From Chrysoporthe austroafricana (taxonomy: Eukaryota; Ascomycota; Sordariomycetes; Diaporthales; Cryphonectriaceae), in the NCBI GenBank assembly GCA_001051155.2, contig JYIP02000008.1, positions 1,240,001 to 1,304,000 of the forward strand: a stretch of DNA of 64,000 nucleotides, read 5' to 3'. Under the pieces are notes generated by a model. That model searched no databases and was not told the DNA's origin. It saw only the letters and a program-made list of their open reading frames with translations. The translations under genes and the position numbers were made by a program. Below are positions 43,063 to 54,474 of this stretch, in pieces; the stretch's first letter is position 1; the number at the start of each line of letters is the position of its first letter.

Positions 43063-43979
43063 ATACACTTTCGGCGAGCGATAGGATCGCATTACAATGC
43101 ATTCTGGATATGATTGGCAGTATGGTTAACATGGATGGGCAGATGGTCAGACGTTTAGAAAACTCCACGATGCGATGAAAACAGTATGATATCCCTAATA
43201 TACATCTTCCGGCAATTTTTCTTGACGACAGGACGCCTGTTTGCAGCCTCCCTCGTATTCAGTCCTACTGCCCATCGTAATTTAGGAGGTGATCTCTTTG
43301 TGGCGCATGAAGGAGGACGTTGACATGGACATCAAACAGCAAATCTCAGGAAGTTGGTCTGTTCAGGAAGCTAAGTTGACTTGAGACAAAGTCTTGATTC
43401 TATCCCTTAGTAAATTTCAAGTCGTCTGTTTCTTTCACGCTTTGACTATCGCGTTGTATCACTGCTTATCACGATGTCAGAGTGTGCCACTCGTCGTGTA
43501 CATGATCATGGATCTCTTCGCAAAGTAACAATTGAGGTGGTCCCGTTCACTAATGTCATCTTTGGCCTGCTTGAGATTCGTTGGCTGTTCAACTATGGCC
43601 GGAAACATACCATTATCCACACTGAACATTGGGAGACCGTCAGCCGTGCTTTTGGATTTGGCCATGTTGACTGGACTGCCCGAAGCCTGCCTGAGAATGC
43701 TTGTTTCCATATTTTTGTTCAACGTTGCCATCTTCTGTTTAGCATTCGCCGTCACTTTTCATTGGCGAGATTTCATTTGGGCTGCCTTTGAGACTTGGTG
43801 CTGCATATAATTGGGCACATGTTGCAAAGTTACAAGCAGTTCACTTCCTCTCGCTCTCTCACGCTCTCTGTATTGTAGATTTGACGAGAGGAATTTGAAA
43901 ATTCATGACAGCGTATGGGCATCAGAACATAATGAGATGCTGAGGACGAACTTCAAATTCAATCTATAATTATTATGAC
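43063..43979. other. Convergent spacer, CHK1 / glycosyltransferase
   Basis: 917 bp between stop codons. A minus-strand ORF from ATG 43731 to 43477 (84 codons) is the only candidate; it has no recognisable domain and I do not call it. Confidence 0.35.
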
Positions 43980-45059
43980 TCAAGGTACGGGTTGTACACC
44001 ATCGTTTTCATCAATGATCCCTTCTTTGATCCCTTGCATCACGAGCGGCCATGCAGCCAGGGCGTAGTTTGACCTTCTCCTCAAAACATACGGAACGGTG
44101 ACCCCATCGAACCGTGGTAGAGGTCCCCACATCGGCTTGAACGCATGCAGGAAATAGGTCTGACTGAAATCCATTTCCCAATCAGCCCCTTGCGTCCTAT
44201 TGTTCCATCTGTCTAGCGGATCAAGCGTGTCGACGTTGGCCTGCTCATTCAACGTGACCAGCTTCTCGTCGGCCTCCCTCTCAGAAAATAAGGCAGAAGC
44301 ACTGTCGTCCATCCAAGACGTGGGTGCGAAGGCCTTGTAGTCCATGATGAGTACCTCGCCCGGAACATATGCGATCCTCTCAGCGATTGGTGTGATTAAG
44401 CCGGTGCTGTGTGCCTGCCACTCCCCACTGAAGACGACAGGCATGTCTTGGATCATAAGTTGAACGAGCGCGGAGTCCTTCCGAGCCAGGAAGCAGCCAT
44501 TGTTGATGTTGGAATCGATCTGCCGTCCAACAACCGCGGCGAACCCAGCACTTAGGAGCGACGCGGGAGAGCGTAATGTCAGAACATCCCAGTCGAGATA
44601 TATCCCCCCGTAAATCGCCATCTGGCTCATCCGTACGAAGTCGGATTTGTGCTCGATGTACTCGAGAGGTAGTCCGTTGGCGGCCGACGTGGGTGGAGTG
44701 ACTTGATTTATCTTGACCGTATCCGAGAAGGCCGTGAGGATCTTCCGCGTCCACGTAGAACCATGTTTGATAGCTTCATCCACGTCGCTTTGGTCGTAGT
44801 CTGTGTGAATGAAAATTGTGGATGGTTGGATAAACTGATAGGCTGAGTAGATGCAGAGAAAAGACTGAAAAGAGAAGTCTATGGCAGCATCTGCACTCGG
44901 TTTCAATTGCACGAGATGGACTATGCGAGGAATATCTTCCCGAGGATCATGTCTGGCTGGTTGCAATGCTCTTCTAATGGCAGCCCGGTGAGAAGGAAGG
45001 TAGCCAATTAAGAGGAGGACGAGCGTGACTGCAAGAAGCACATGCTTCCGAGTTGACAT
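43980..45059 (-). CDS. Family-32-type glycosyltransferase (DXD, type II membrane)
   Basis: A sugar-transfer enzyme with the 'Gly_transf_sug' DXD region of the Och1/alpha-1,4-GlcNAc-transferase clan, probably Golgi-resident. Start taken at ATG 45059, because a short basic segment and a single hydrophobic anchor (residues about 7-22) follow at once, as in a type II membrane protein; 359 aa. The frame is open upstream to 45254 and could add 65 residues. Motifs: IPRIVHLVQLKPS, FIHTDYDQSD, then HKSDFVRMSQMAIYGGIYLD and the DXD metal-nucleotide site Asp156-Trp-Asp158, followed by NNGCFLARKDS. The donor sugar and acceptor cannot be told. The architecture is unlike yeast Och1 at the C-terminus, so a different polysaccharide or glycolipid acceptor is possible. 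Confidence 0.85.
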   Translation of the reverse strand: MSTRKHVLLAVTLVLLLIGYLPSHRAAIRRALQPARHDPREDIPRIVHLVQLKPSADAAIDFSFQSFLCIYSAYQFIQPSTIFIHTDYDQSDVDEAIKHGSTWTRKILTAFSDTVKINQVTPPTSAANGLPLEYIEHKSDFVRMSQMAIYGGIYLDWDVLTLRSPASLLSAGFAAVVGRQIDSNINNGCFLARKDSALVQLMIQDMPVVFSGEWQAHSTGLITPIAERIAYVPGEVLIMDYKAFAPTSWMDDSASALFSEREADEKLVTLNEQANVDTLDPLDRWNNRTQGADWEMDFSQTYFLHAFKPMWGPLPRFDGVTVPYVLRRRSNYALAAWPLVMQGIKEGIIDENDGVQPVP

Positions 45060-45505
45060 CCGTCCAAAAGCAGTCGTCGCGGTGATGCTGGCACCAAGAG
45101 GCTTTGCATGCCCCCACGTCGGAAGGCTGAGGGGGGCTCTGAATGGATAAGCGAACTGCATTAATGCTGCCGGCATATACGTGCGAGGAGCACTGGTGCG
45201 GATGAGGATACGCTCAATTTTTTGGTATGGAGAGGAAAGAACGAACGTAGACAATAGATTCCGCGCGATCCAGCTTACCAGAGAAGCTCATCCCTTGCTA
45301 GAGCGCGAAGCGGCCATGTCTTGGGACCGTGCGGACGAATGTTGGAATGAAAGTATGACAGATCACGGGAGAAACAGCCAAGCCATATCCCTCCCGCAGT
45401 ATTGGAAGCGGCTCAAATATCCCAAGCGATCAGACCGCTCATTTGGCGTCCATACCTCAGCCGTTGAAGTGATATGATTAGATTAATGTGTGATTGAAGT
45501 TTCGT

Positions 45506-45560
45506 GGAGAGGGGGGGGGGGAAGAAGAAAAAAAGAAAGAGGAAAAGAAAAGAAAAGAAA
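45506..45560 (+). repeat. 55-nt all-purine tract with G11
   Basis: Unbroken run of purines including 11 consecutive G and repeated AAAAG units, in a divergent promoter-like spacer. Such mirror-like purine tracts can form triplex DNA. Confidence 0.85.
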
Positions 45561-46448
45561 TGAGAGAGCCAACTGACACGGGTGTAGCGGTTTCTACTCT
45601 ATAATCATCAAATTCATACTAGCGCTCACGAAAGAACATACAGTTGAAGTCGCGTGTCGAAACGGCAGTTGTTTTTCAAACTCCCTTCACAGCAACAGCA
45701 ACCGCCAGCATCCTTGACGCAAAGCCTCGCAACATTCGCGAGTTGCAGCCGGCCTACCTATGGCTTTTCACTGTGGTAGGCTTCCTTGTCTACTAGTATG
45801 CCATCATCGGCAGTTGAACGATTTCATAAGGTTGCAAACGAGTCTCTGGTGACAGACCGGACTTGAGTCGTTAAATGCCTGCCGACGGATGGAAGAAGCC
45901 CTTGGCTTTGTAATTACGGGCTTCTAAATTCTTGTTTGTGACTGCATTCTTTTTGGAAGTCACAAAGTCGAGTCGCAGCGACACCAGTATTCTCGTAATA
46001 ATGGGCGCATAGCCCTCCGCTGCAGGCTTAGCGTTGCGGATCTTGCCCTGTCTTGCAAGGACCAGGGCTGCCAGGCACGCCAGGATATGATGCATGCAAC
46101 CCAAGTGCCAACCACGTGCCGGGGTGCCAGGGGGGCTCGAAAGAGGGAGGAGAGGTTGTAGGAGAGAAGATTGTATAATATTATGTAGTTAGCATTGGAG
46201 ATCACCGGGTATGGAGTGCTGTACGAAGCATGCAGCTGAATATTCAAACCCCGAGGCGGGCTGTTCCTGGATTCGTGACATAGACTAATACATTCTTGCA
46301 AAATCTGGCTGCAGTGCATATGGATTCGCGGTTCAGTTCGTATATTTGAGTCTTATCTTGAGTTCATTATCGCTTGTAAACCGACAACGGCTCCTTGCCA
46401 GGTGCTGGCGGGAATTCGAGGAAGACTCAGGTTACTTTATCGTCTCGT

Positions 46449-46476
46449 TAAAAAAAAAAAAATAATAAAAAAAAAA
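46449..46476 (+). repeat. A-rich tract
   Basis: Almost pure A with two interrupting T; a simple low-complexity tract that might be the tail of a decayed retroelement, but nothing upstream supports that. Confidence 0.7.
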
Positions 46477-47724
46477 GCTCGATCTTAGTGAGTGGCGTCT
46501 TCCGCAACCTCCTCATGAAAGTAAAAGAGTAAATGAGTCAAGGCGACTAATCAAATCACTCCGTGTTCAAGGTCAGAATTCTCGTTTCCGATTTTCGATT
46601 TCATTCTTCGCACGCGAGCGTAGTAGATCCTTTTTTTCAAGCTGCTAGTACTGACGCAGCGCTGTGGCGTTGTGCCATCCTGCACCCTCTCTTAAGGTTA
46701 GGGGGTTATGTGCATCCAAGCCCCATCCAACAGCATTCTAGATAGGCCGCAATTATCGATGAGGATGAGATCCCAGGCCGGTCAGAGGGTGAGATATAGC
46801 CTTTGCCGGGGTACAGGGCACTTCCATCACATGCCTGCTGTTCTCGTGCAAAACAGGTTGGCTGGCGCTGCATTGGAGACATCTAGTGCTGATATTGGCG
46901 CTATGCTTACCTCTTCCCACGCACCCCGACCGCTGTAAAGGGGCCATCTGTGTTGTAACACAGCATGAGACTTGCATGCATGTACTCCACACGTTCCCGT
47001 GGCCGTGCAAAGCGTACCTGACAGACAAGAGCGCCCTCTCCAATGAGATTCAGCGCCGGGGTGCCGGCACAGTAAGACGGCGTCATTCACCCGAGGCTAG
47101 CTGCTGTTACGACCACCTAGGGCAAAATGTGAGAACTATCGTCGCTAAACCCCAGGCAGGAGTGAGCACTTGTTCATTAGCCCAGTGCATAAATGCCAAA
47201 GCATGCTCTATCGTGTTGCAGATATATCATCTCACACCAGTCGAGCCCCCTCATCGGTGCCCAGCAAGAAGCGTGCGTGGTTTGCTATGATTCAGAAGTG
47301 GTGGATTCTACTGTCAGGTGGAAGCGAAATGTGTACCAATGCATTACAAAAGTATCGTTACAAACAGGAGGACGGTCATTGCATTTATCCGCTTGCGGAA
47401 GGCCGGGACGTAACTCTACACCTTAATTGTGTGCAGGGTCACATCATCCCATATTTATTGTCAGGCCATGCAGATATGTCTGCCGGGCAAGTCCAAGCGT
47501 TGGAAGCCTGGTGTTGGGCGGCTGAGCTGGACGATCGTCAAGTGGAGGCCGACCCATGTACCAACCTTACTGCATGTAACCTTTGCTTATTCGGGAAGGT
47601 CGCATATTGTGGCTCGCATCATTGACACAACGCGTAGTGATGTTCATTATGGAAGTTGTATTAGAGAGGGACCTTGGAGTTGGATTTCTCCGCCTCGGAG
47701 TGTCGGACTCTGGCCTGGCGAGAA

Positions 47725-47732
47725 TATAAATA
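47725..47732 (+). promoter_or_regulatory. TATA box of the sedolisin gene
   Basis: TATAAATA, 79 nt upstream of the ATG at 47811. A canonical TATA box suits a regulated, strongly inducible secreted-protease gene, in contrast to the TATA-less housekeeping genes of this window. Confidence 0.6.
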
Positions 47733-47810
47733 CCCCCTCGACGTGTACTAGTGATTGCCTTTGGAAGCCTAGGCATTTCTCCTCAACAAGACCTTCCCCT
47801 AGGTTGCATC

Positions 47811-50108
47811 ATGCGATTCTTGGTCGCCGCGGCGTTAACCGCCATCCTGCTTACCTGTTCGGCAGCACCTACAACATCGAGCAAGCATGTACTTCACGAG
47901 AAGCGAGATGGCCGGCCTCACTCCTGGCAGAAACGAAGCCGTGCTGATGCTGAGCATATAATGCCTATCCGGATTGCTCTGCGCGAGCGCAACATAGAGA
48001 ATGCCGACAGCTATATATATGACGTTGCTGACCCAAGGTCGCCCAACTTTGGTAAACTCTATCCCCCCGGCCATGGCCCGGCTTCGGATATCATCTCTCT
48101 CAAGTGAGCCGGGGCCGGAGCCGTAACTCGAAGCTCTGACAAGTGCCGGCTTATTCGTCCATAGCTTTGGGAGCGACTGCTTGGCTGACCAGGATGTGAC
48201 GATCAGGCAAGCACTGGTCCGCAGAGAAGGTCGCGAACACATTCGCTCCACACCCAGAGACCAAGAACACAGTGATGAACTGGCTCGTAGATTCCGGCAT
48301 TGAGCGCTCCCGGCTGTCACTCTCAACAGGTATGGCATTCTGGTACCCTCGGTCTCGTGCACGTACTAAAGGGTTTCAGGGCACAATTGGGTGCAATTTG
48401 ACGGCACCGTGGAAGAGGCAGAAAGACTCTTTGCAACAGAGTACTGGCACTACCAGCATCTCGAGACCGGTGGATCCCGCTTAGCTTGCGACCACTACAG
48501 TCTACCCGAGCACATCCAAGAACACGTCGACTTCGCGATGCCCACTATACAGCTAGAGGGTCTACAACCCGTCGCGAACGCCATTACTAGTCGTGACCTT
48601 ATGAAGGAAGTGACCAACGGCGCAGTCCTCGGCACCTATCCGTGCGGAGAGCTGATCACGATCGATTGCTTGCGAGAGCTCTACAACTTCCCCGCCAGCA
48701 ACTCTTCGGCAGCAGGTAACGAGATGGGCATTGGCGAGTGGGCAGACTATTTGTACGAACCGGATCTTCCGATCTTCTTCAAGAATTTCACATCGCCACA
48801 GATCCCTGCCAATACGACGCCCGAATTCATTTCGATCGACGGTGGCCTTACTGCCAATTTGACGACAGTCTCACAGGATTCGGGTGTAGAGTCCGCGCTG
48901 GACTTCCAGTCTGCTTACTCCATCATCTACCCGCAAAAATTGAGGCTCTATCAGGTCGGTGATGGTATCAACATGGATAGTGTTGGAACATTCAACATTT
49001 GGCTGGATGCTTTGGATGCTAGCTATTGCACATATGAGGGTGGAGATCAGCCTTACGTCGGTGAGTTTCGGACTCGTTGAACGATAGACTGCTGGTATCG
49101 TCAAAACCACTGACAGTTGAAAGACCCGGCATATCCCGACCCGAATGATAACGAGAGTGGCTACACCGGACCGCTGCAATGCGGTGGCGCTCCGATTTCT
49201 AACGTAATGTCGGTGAGCTATGGGCAAATTGAAGTAAGTCTCAAAAATGTCATCATGATCTGCCATTACGTTAACGTCAATGCAGGGTGCTTTGCCATAC
49301 TTCTACCAAGTTCGGCAGTGCAATGAGTGGATGAAGCTTGCTTTGCAAGGCGTGAGTGTGATGTTCGCCAGCGGAGACTCAGGCGTGGCCAATAGATACA
49401 ATGCGGGATATCCCAACTCTTGCCTGAACTCGGAGCAGCTATACGTCGACATTAACGGAACTCGATATTCTCCGTCGTTCCCAGGAAATTGCCCGTACAT
49501 CACTACTGGTAAGTTTGCCTGGTGTCTTATATGCCTCGCGATCATGACCGTTGCGAAGATCTGCTGCTAATCTCTTTGGGACAGTGGGAGCTACCACGCT
49601 CATTGGCAATGATACCAGCAGTGGAGAAGAGGCGGTGTCATCCTTCGGCTCCGGAGGGGGTTTCTCAAACGTCTTTTCGCTGCCATCATACCAAACATCC
49701 GCTGTTGGGGAGTTCATGGAGAAATATGCGCCTGACTATGGCCCGAACGTGTATAATGACACTGGCAACGCACGTGGCTTCCCTGATGTGTCCGCCATCG
49801 GGCTCAATGTGGTTACAGTCTTCAACGGAACGACGTACGGTGTCGGCGGCACCAGCGCCAGTTCGCCCATTTTTGCTGGTATTGTGACGCTCCTGAACGA
49901 GGCACGGATCGCTGCGGGCAAGGGCCCAGTTGGCTTCCTGAACCCGACCCTGTATGCAAATCCAGACGCCTTCAATGATATCACCATCGGTAGTAACCCT
50001 GGATGCGGTACTGGTGGCTTTAATGCGACTCCTGGGTGGGACCCGGTGACGGGGTTGGGGACGCCTAATTTCGAGAAATTGAAGGAGGTCTTCCTGGCTC
50101 TTCCTTAA
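47811..50108 (+). CDS. Secreted sedolisin (S53) serine-carboxyl peptidase, tripeptidyl-peptidase type
   Basis: An extracellular acid protease made as a zymogen. Six exons: 47811-48051, 48207-48329, 48380-49060, 49124-49233, 49286-49508 and 49582-50108; 634 aa. The first exon gives a signal peptide (MRFLVAAALTAILLTCSAAP). The Pro-kumamolisin propeptide follows to about residue 190 (FGKHWSAEKVANTFAPHPET, WVQFDGTVEEAERLFATEYW). The catalytic residues are visible: Glu292 and Asp296 in ESALD, the oxyanion Asp416 in FASGDSG and Ser551 in GGTSAS. The calcium site is near the C-terminus (NDITIGSNPG ... GWDPVTGLGTPN). Intron 4 uses an AAG acceptor; intron 1 is 155 nt, longer than the rest. Several N-x-S/T glycosylation sites are present. 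Whether it is an exo- (tripeptidyl) or endo-acting enzyme is not decidable here. Confidence 0.92.
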
Positions 50109-51649
50109 GGCATAATGAACATTTGGATGAAGGAAGAGCTCAAATGGTTGCCTAGCTAGTATCTAATTAATACCAGATACGATTTCTACAAGCATGGCTG
50201 ATAATTTGGGTGTTGTGGTAATGAAATTGCTGCGAGAACACTCGAGGCATTTGTAATGGTCAATGTATTTCGCTTGGAGGTGGAAAACAAGAACTGCTGC
50301 GGTAGACGCAGGACTTGATCAGGATTCAGTAACAAGGATCCGTTGCTTCTTCATAGCTTTCACTCCTGCCGCGAATTATCAGATCTCGAACTTCTCTCGA
50401 AATGCAGTTTCTTGACAACCTCTCGACCGTAGAAGGTTGTCCTACACAAAGACCGATAAGTGAGATGCAGAGCACAGGCAAGAAGACATGCTGCAATCCG
50501 CTGGTATTTGTAGCACATAAGCCCCCACATAATTATTATGTACTTGATTGATTTGGTCTCAACTTCTTGTAAACCTGATTCTGTATGTCTCACCAGCTCC
50601 ACCAAGGTGCTCATCCTGGGGGCAAATACCAAATTAGCTCTCATACCCCAACAACAGACGGACTCTTGATTTTCATGCTTTCGCTTTTGACAGACTCAGC
50701 TTCCATCAAACGCGCCACACCGGCCACAGCCCCTTCGAGGATCTCAGATGCCGGTGATAACCCTTATGTCTTCCCCTCCTCATATTTCTCATCAGATCCT
50801 GCCAATGACTGACCAGCTCAGCCTTGACTTGCGCGATCCATTGCCAGCCGAAGAGGAGTTGGAGAAAGGAAGGAGGGGGGCGGTGGTGGGTGGTGTTAGA
50901 AATGCTATGTATGAATGTCAGTCGTCCAATTGTCGTGGTGTCGGGACGGGGGAGTAATTACTCACAGGAAGCTGCCAATCGGACGACCATTGTGCCATTA
51001 TAGTGACTGTTTTATGGGTCAAAGGATGCCTGCACTTAGATCTAGCCCAAGTTGTTGTTGAGCTATTGCGCGTTGTTCGAGCCATCGTAAAGGCGCTCTT
51101 CTTTCCGTGACCTTGCCGCTCGCTGCCTTCGAGTTGCTGCCGCCATGCCTGCGCTGAAGGGAGAAAGCAGAGATGATTACTGACCTATAATGTTGAAGGT
51201 ATGTTCATCCAGCCACAAGACAGATCGCAGCCCCAGAACCCCGACAACGGCTGCGGCGGAACCGCGCCCGAAGACAAGGTATGTTACCGTCCCAAGTATC
51301 TCTCCATCCGAAGAGTCACCTCCGCAACATTACCAGTCCCACAATGCCTACTTGCCCTTGCCGCCTGACTGGTGGCGTCTTTCGGCGACCTGTGGTTCCC
51401 TGGTGTTGAGACCAAGCCCGAAGGCGAGAGACTCTCAAAGGCAGGCCCCTACCGGAGCTGCCCCTTCAAGCGGGGGTACGTTCAGCATAACGCAAATGAG
51501 CTTCGCCTCTCCCCAATAGCCGACCGAACCAGCAGCGGACGAGTTGGCATCCAGTGCTGGTTGGTGAACGAAGGCGAGCAGCCCAAGAGGCCGCGAAGAG
51601 CTTAGCTCCCCAGCCCAATGACCTGCCCTCGACGCAGGCAACGACCGAC

Positions 51650-51890
51650 CTAGGGAGGTAAACTACCCTTTCAAGAGCCCAACACACCAGCTGCTAGACG
51701 CAGGTTGACCGGGCGGATAAAAATTTGTTGGTACGGGTTGGACAGCCCGACCTCACCGCGTGAAAACTGTCCGAGAGGTCGTGATCCCATAAGGTTTTCG
51801 CGCGCCGGAGCTGCGGAAGTCCAGAACGCTACAGGGACTCTCGGGTGCAGCCCGGTCAGTTTGTAAGTGTCCTGGAGGCGTAGTGACATT
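51650..51890. ncRNA. Possible structured RNA (weak)
   Basis: A GC-rich stretch with nested inverted repeats: AGGGAC (51832-51837) can pair with GTCCT (about 51868-51872) around an inner hairpin CGGG-loop-CCCG. Nearby are GGAAGTCC and an ATAAGGTT stretch, loosely like pieces of RNase P-type RNA, but the required conserved regions are not all present. Strand unknown. Confidence 0.15.
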
Positions 51891-52980
51891 CCCCAAAGGT
51901 TGCCGCATGTGTTGCAGATTCACCGGCCTCCACAGCCGCGCAGAGTGTAGTCTAATTCACACTCATCCCCGGGGGATGGGATGGATGTGTCGAGCCTGTA
52001 CTCAGTATTTGTAGAACTCATATTGAGGCGGTTGAAGGGACCAAGGCTCCCTGTCAGGTGGCTGGTGTCGTATGATTTGTCGACCTGTTATCTTTTGTTG
52101 AGAAGTTAGTATGTGTCTGTGGAGGCAACTATTAGCAACTAATCATCTTGAAGCATTTGGGAAGGTTGGAGCGACACGAAGCCAGGGTAAAGGACGCTGG
52201 TGGTCACAGCACGATCTCACGCGTTGAGGCAGTTGCCCTTAAGCGTTGTGCCTGAAAGGGGCTCCCGCGTGGTCTGAGGGCATTACGGTGAAGAGTGTAC
52301 TCACTGAATAATTATAATATAGATGTTGTTGACTCTTCTGTTGAAAGTTGATGTTTCTATGACAGGTCAGCACTCAGATTCACGTCAAGTCGTAGGCGTG
52401 CAACTTCAGCAGCAGCAGCAGGCATGGAGGCGGCTCAAAGGCAGGTAAAAAAGGCAAGGTATTCAATTTCCTAGATGCATAATTAGTTAGTACTCATAAT
52501 GATTGCGAGTAGGTGTGCAGGCGGTCTGGGAACGCGAGCTGAGGCTGGGAAAGGCTGAAGCTGATTGAGGGCCGTTGGTGGTGGTTGCAGGTGGGAGACG
52601 CGAAGACGGCCCAATGACAAATATGCCAAATTGAAGAATGCTGGAGCTGGAGATTTTGAGGGAAAAATAGCAGACGAGAACGTGAATGGACTGGTGAAGG
52701 TTGTGAAGACGGACCAGGTGGTGGGAGTTGAGAGGTAGGAGAAGGCAGAGTTTGGATGCTGGGTATGGAGTTGGATCTGGCGGCAACAAACGCTGAAAAT
52801 TTAGCAGCAGAAGTTTGAGCTCGATTTAAATCAGACGAAAAAGGCAGCTAATTGGACCCAAGGCGCGTTACAAGATACACGTTGGAAAACTTGCTGGCGC
52901 GTTACCTGGTGAACGAAGTCGACACCAAGAGCTGTATCCAGCAGCCTACCATAGAGAATGAAAAGGCTCTTATCCAACAC

Positions 52981-53019
52981 CAAACACACACAAACACGGA
53001 CGCACACACACACACACAT
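52981..53019. repeat. CA-rich microsatellite
   Basis: Interrupted (CA)n tract ending in about nine uninterrupted CA units; length-variable marker candidate. Confidence 0.8.
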
Positions 53020-54474
53020 CCGCAACTTTCCAAGGATAAAATTGGAATAGATGTTGGTGGGCCGTGGATCTCGCGAAGCTCTCGACCTTGGGCACCCTTT
53101 TCCCCAACCCTCATTAGCCAGGCATCTGCACCTTCAGTCAGCGGGCCAATGCAAAAATTGCAGTGCAAGGATAATTTCAAAGGCACGTAATATCTGGGTC
53201 GTCTCATATTCGACAACGTTCGGTCAAAGACGCTTTTATAAACCCCTTGACTCTCAATACTGAGACATGCAAAACCTCGCCGCCCACAACCCCACCCTCG
53301 GCCACATGTTAGCGTTTCAACTTTCAACAACGCCGTGGTAAGTAATGAGGCAGGCTTTAAATTTCCACAAATTCGGGCTGTCTCACTGACGTGTACACAA
53401 CCAAGCGGATCGATGTCAAAAAGCTGCGGCTTCCCAGCACGGTGATCGGCGTGTTGTTGTCACGAATCATAATGGATATCTGCGGCGGTTTGTTGGCAAA
53501 TCTAGAACTGCATCCTACACAAGTTAAAAGCATGAATAAATATGGTGTGGATGTCCATCTTTGATGTGAATCTCATTCCAGAGCTCTCCTTCAACAATAC
53601 CAACCTCCAGCTATATTACTTGCTTGGCACGTTCTTGTACGATGACATGATCATGTATAAGATCATTTCGTATAGGATCGAGACTGTCGCCTGCGAGCCG
53701 ATACATTTCCATATAAAACTACCAAACTTGTTTATAATGGCTCTGTATATTTTGTAGCTTAATATGCTGGGCCTGACGACATTGGACTTGAGTTCGATCA
53801 TTCTGGCCATGACCTGCTGGAGATAAGAGGCTGGGAAAATCCCGTCGGCAAGGACACAACAGCATGGACTTGAGCAGTATTTCGTTATACCTTCCGCGAC
53901 TTCAGACTTGTGAGGTCTAGCAAAATGAAGTCTGCCTTCGGTGATGGTCACAGTGTCATGGCATATAGCGCAGGAGTTCAGGGCTCGATAGATACGTAAA
54001 TTGATTGATTCGGTCCAAGTCCAATCGTCCTTCAATATGGCATGCAACTTGGGAACCTCGATTATGCCTTACCAGCGTCTTATAGTCTTGTCGTGTCGTG
54101 TTAGCGAGGACGGCACACAATCGATTTGGCCTAAAGACCCCATGATATCGGTTGTGAGGCAGCGGTGCTGTCTGCCGAAGACCCAACATCACATAATCTG
54201 CTGAAGTGTGCATGTGCATGTCAGCATAGTTGGTGGCGCAGCCGTAGCGAGGGTTTCGAGGAGGCCTCATCCATTCCACTTCGGCCGCTCCAGAGGATTA
54301 GCGCTGATGTGAGACTGTCACTCTTCAAAGAATCTCCAGATTGAATCTTTATTTAATGGTGTAGCTAGTTCCCTTACATCCTTTAGCGACCTCACTCTCT
54401 CATCACCAACGACGTTCGAGAACCACGCCGAGTTTAGTAGCTGACACGCAAAGAGCTTGGGGCGGCTGATCACG

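Larger units (their letters stand above)
45060..47810. other. Gene-poor interval with purine and A tracts
   Basis: About 2.7 kb. It contains the glycosyltransferase promoter side, an all-purine tract, an A-rich tract (46449-46476), a telomere-like GGTTAGGGGGTTA near 46697, and the sedolisin promoter at its right end. ORFs at 46.5-47.6 kb are short and overlap in all frames; none has a signature. No gene supported. Confidence 0.4.
50109..54474. other. Longest gene-poor interval (4.4 kb)
   Basis: No ORF with domain, codon or splice support. It includes a GC-rich block (about 51200-51900), a CA microsatellite, and AT-rich stretches either side. It may hold a non-coding RNA gene or decayed sequence; no terminal repeats or transposase remnants were seen. 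Confidence 0.4.

Noticed and set aside
43477..43731. 84-codon minus-strand ORF between CHK1 and the glycosyltransferase
   Set aside because: Reasonable amino-acid composition but no domain or splice signal; it sits in convergent 3' flanks.
45060..45254. 65-residue N-terminal extension of the glycosyltransferase
   Set aside because: In frame, but it would bury the signal anchor; the start at 45059 gives a normal type II topology. Not excluded.
46697..46709. Telomere-like GGTTAGGGGGTTA
   Set aside because: A single imperfect copy; no array, so neither an interstitial telomere nor a telomerase RNA template can be claimed.
51190..51640. ORFs in the GC-rich block upstream of the CVNH gene
   Set aside because: Short, overlapping on both strands and without recognisable motifs.
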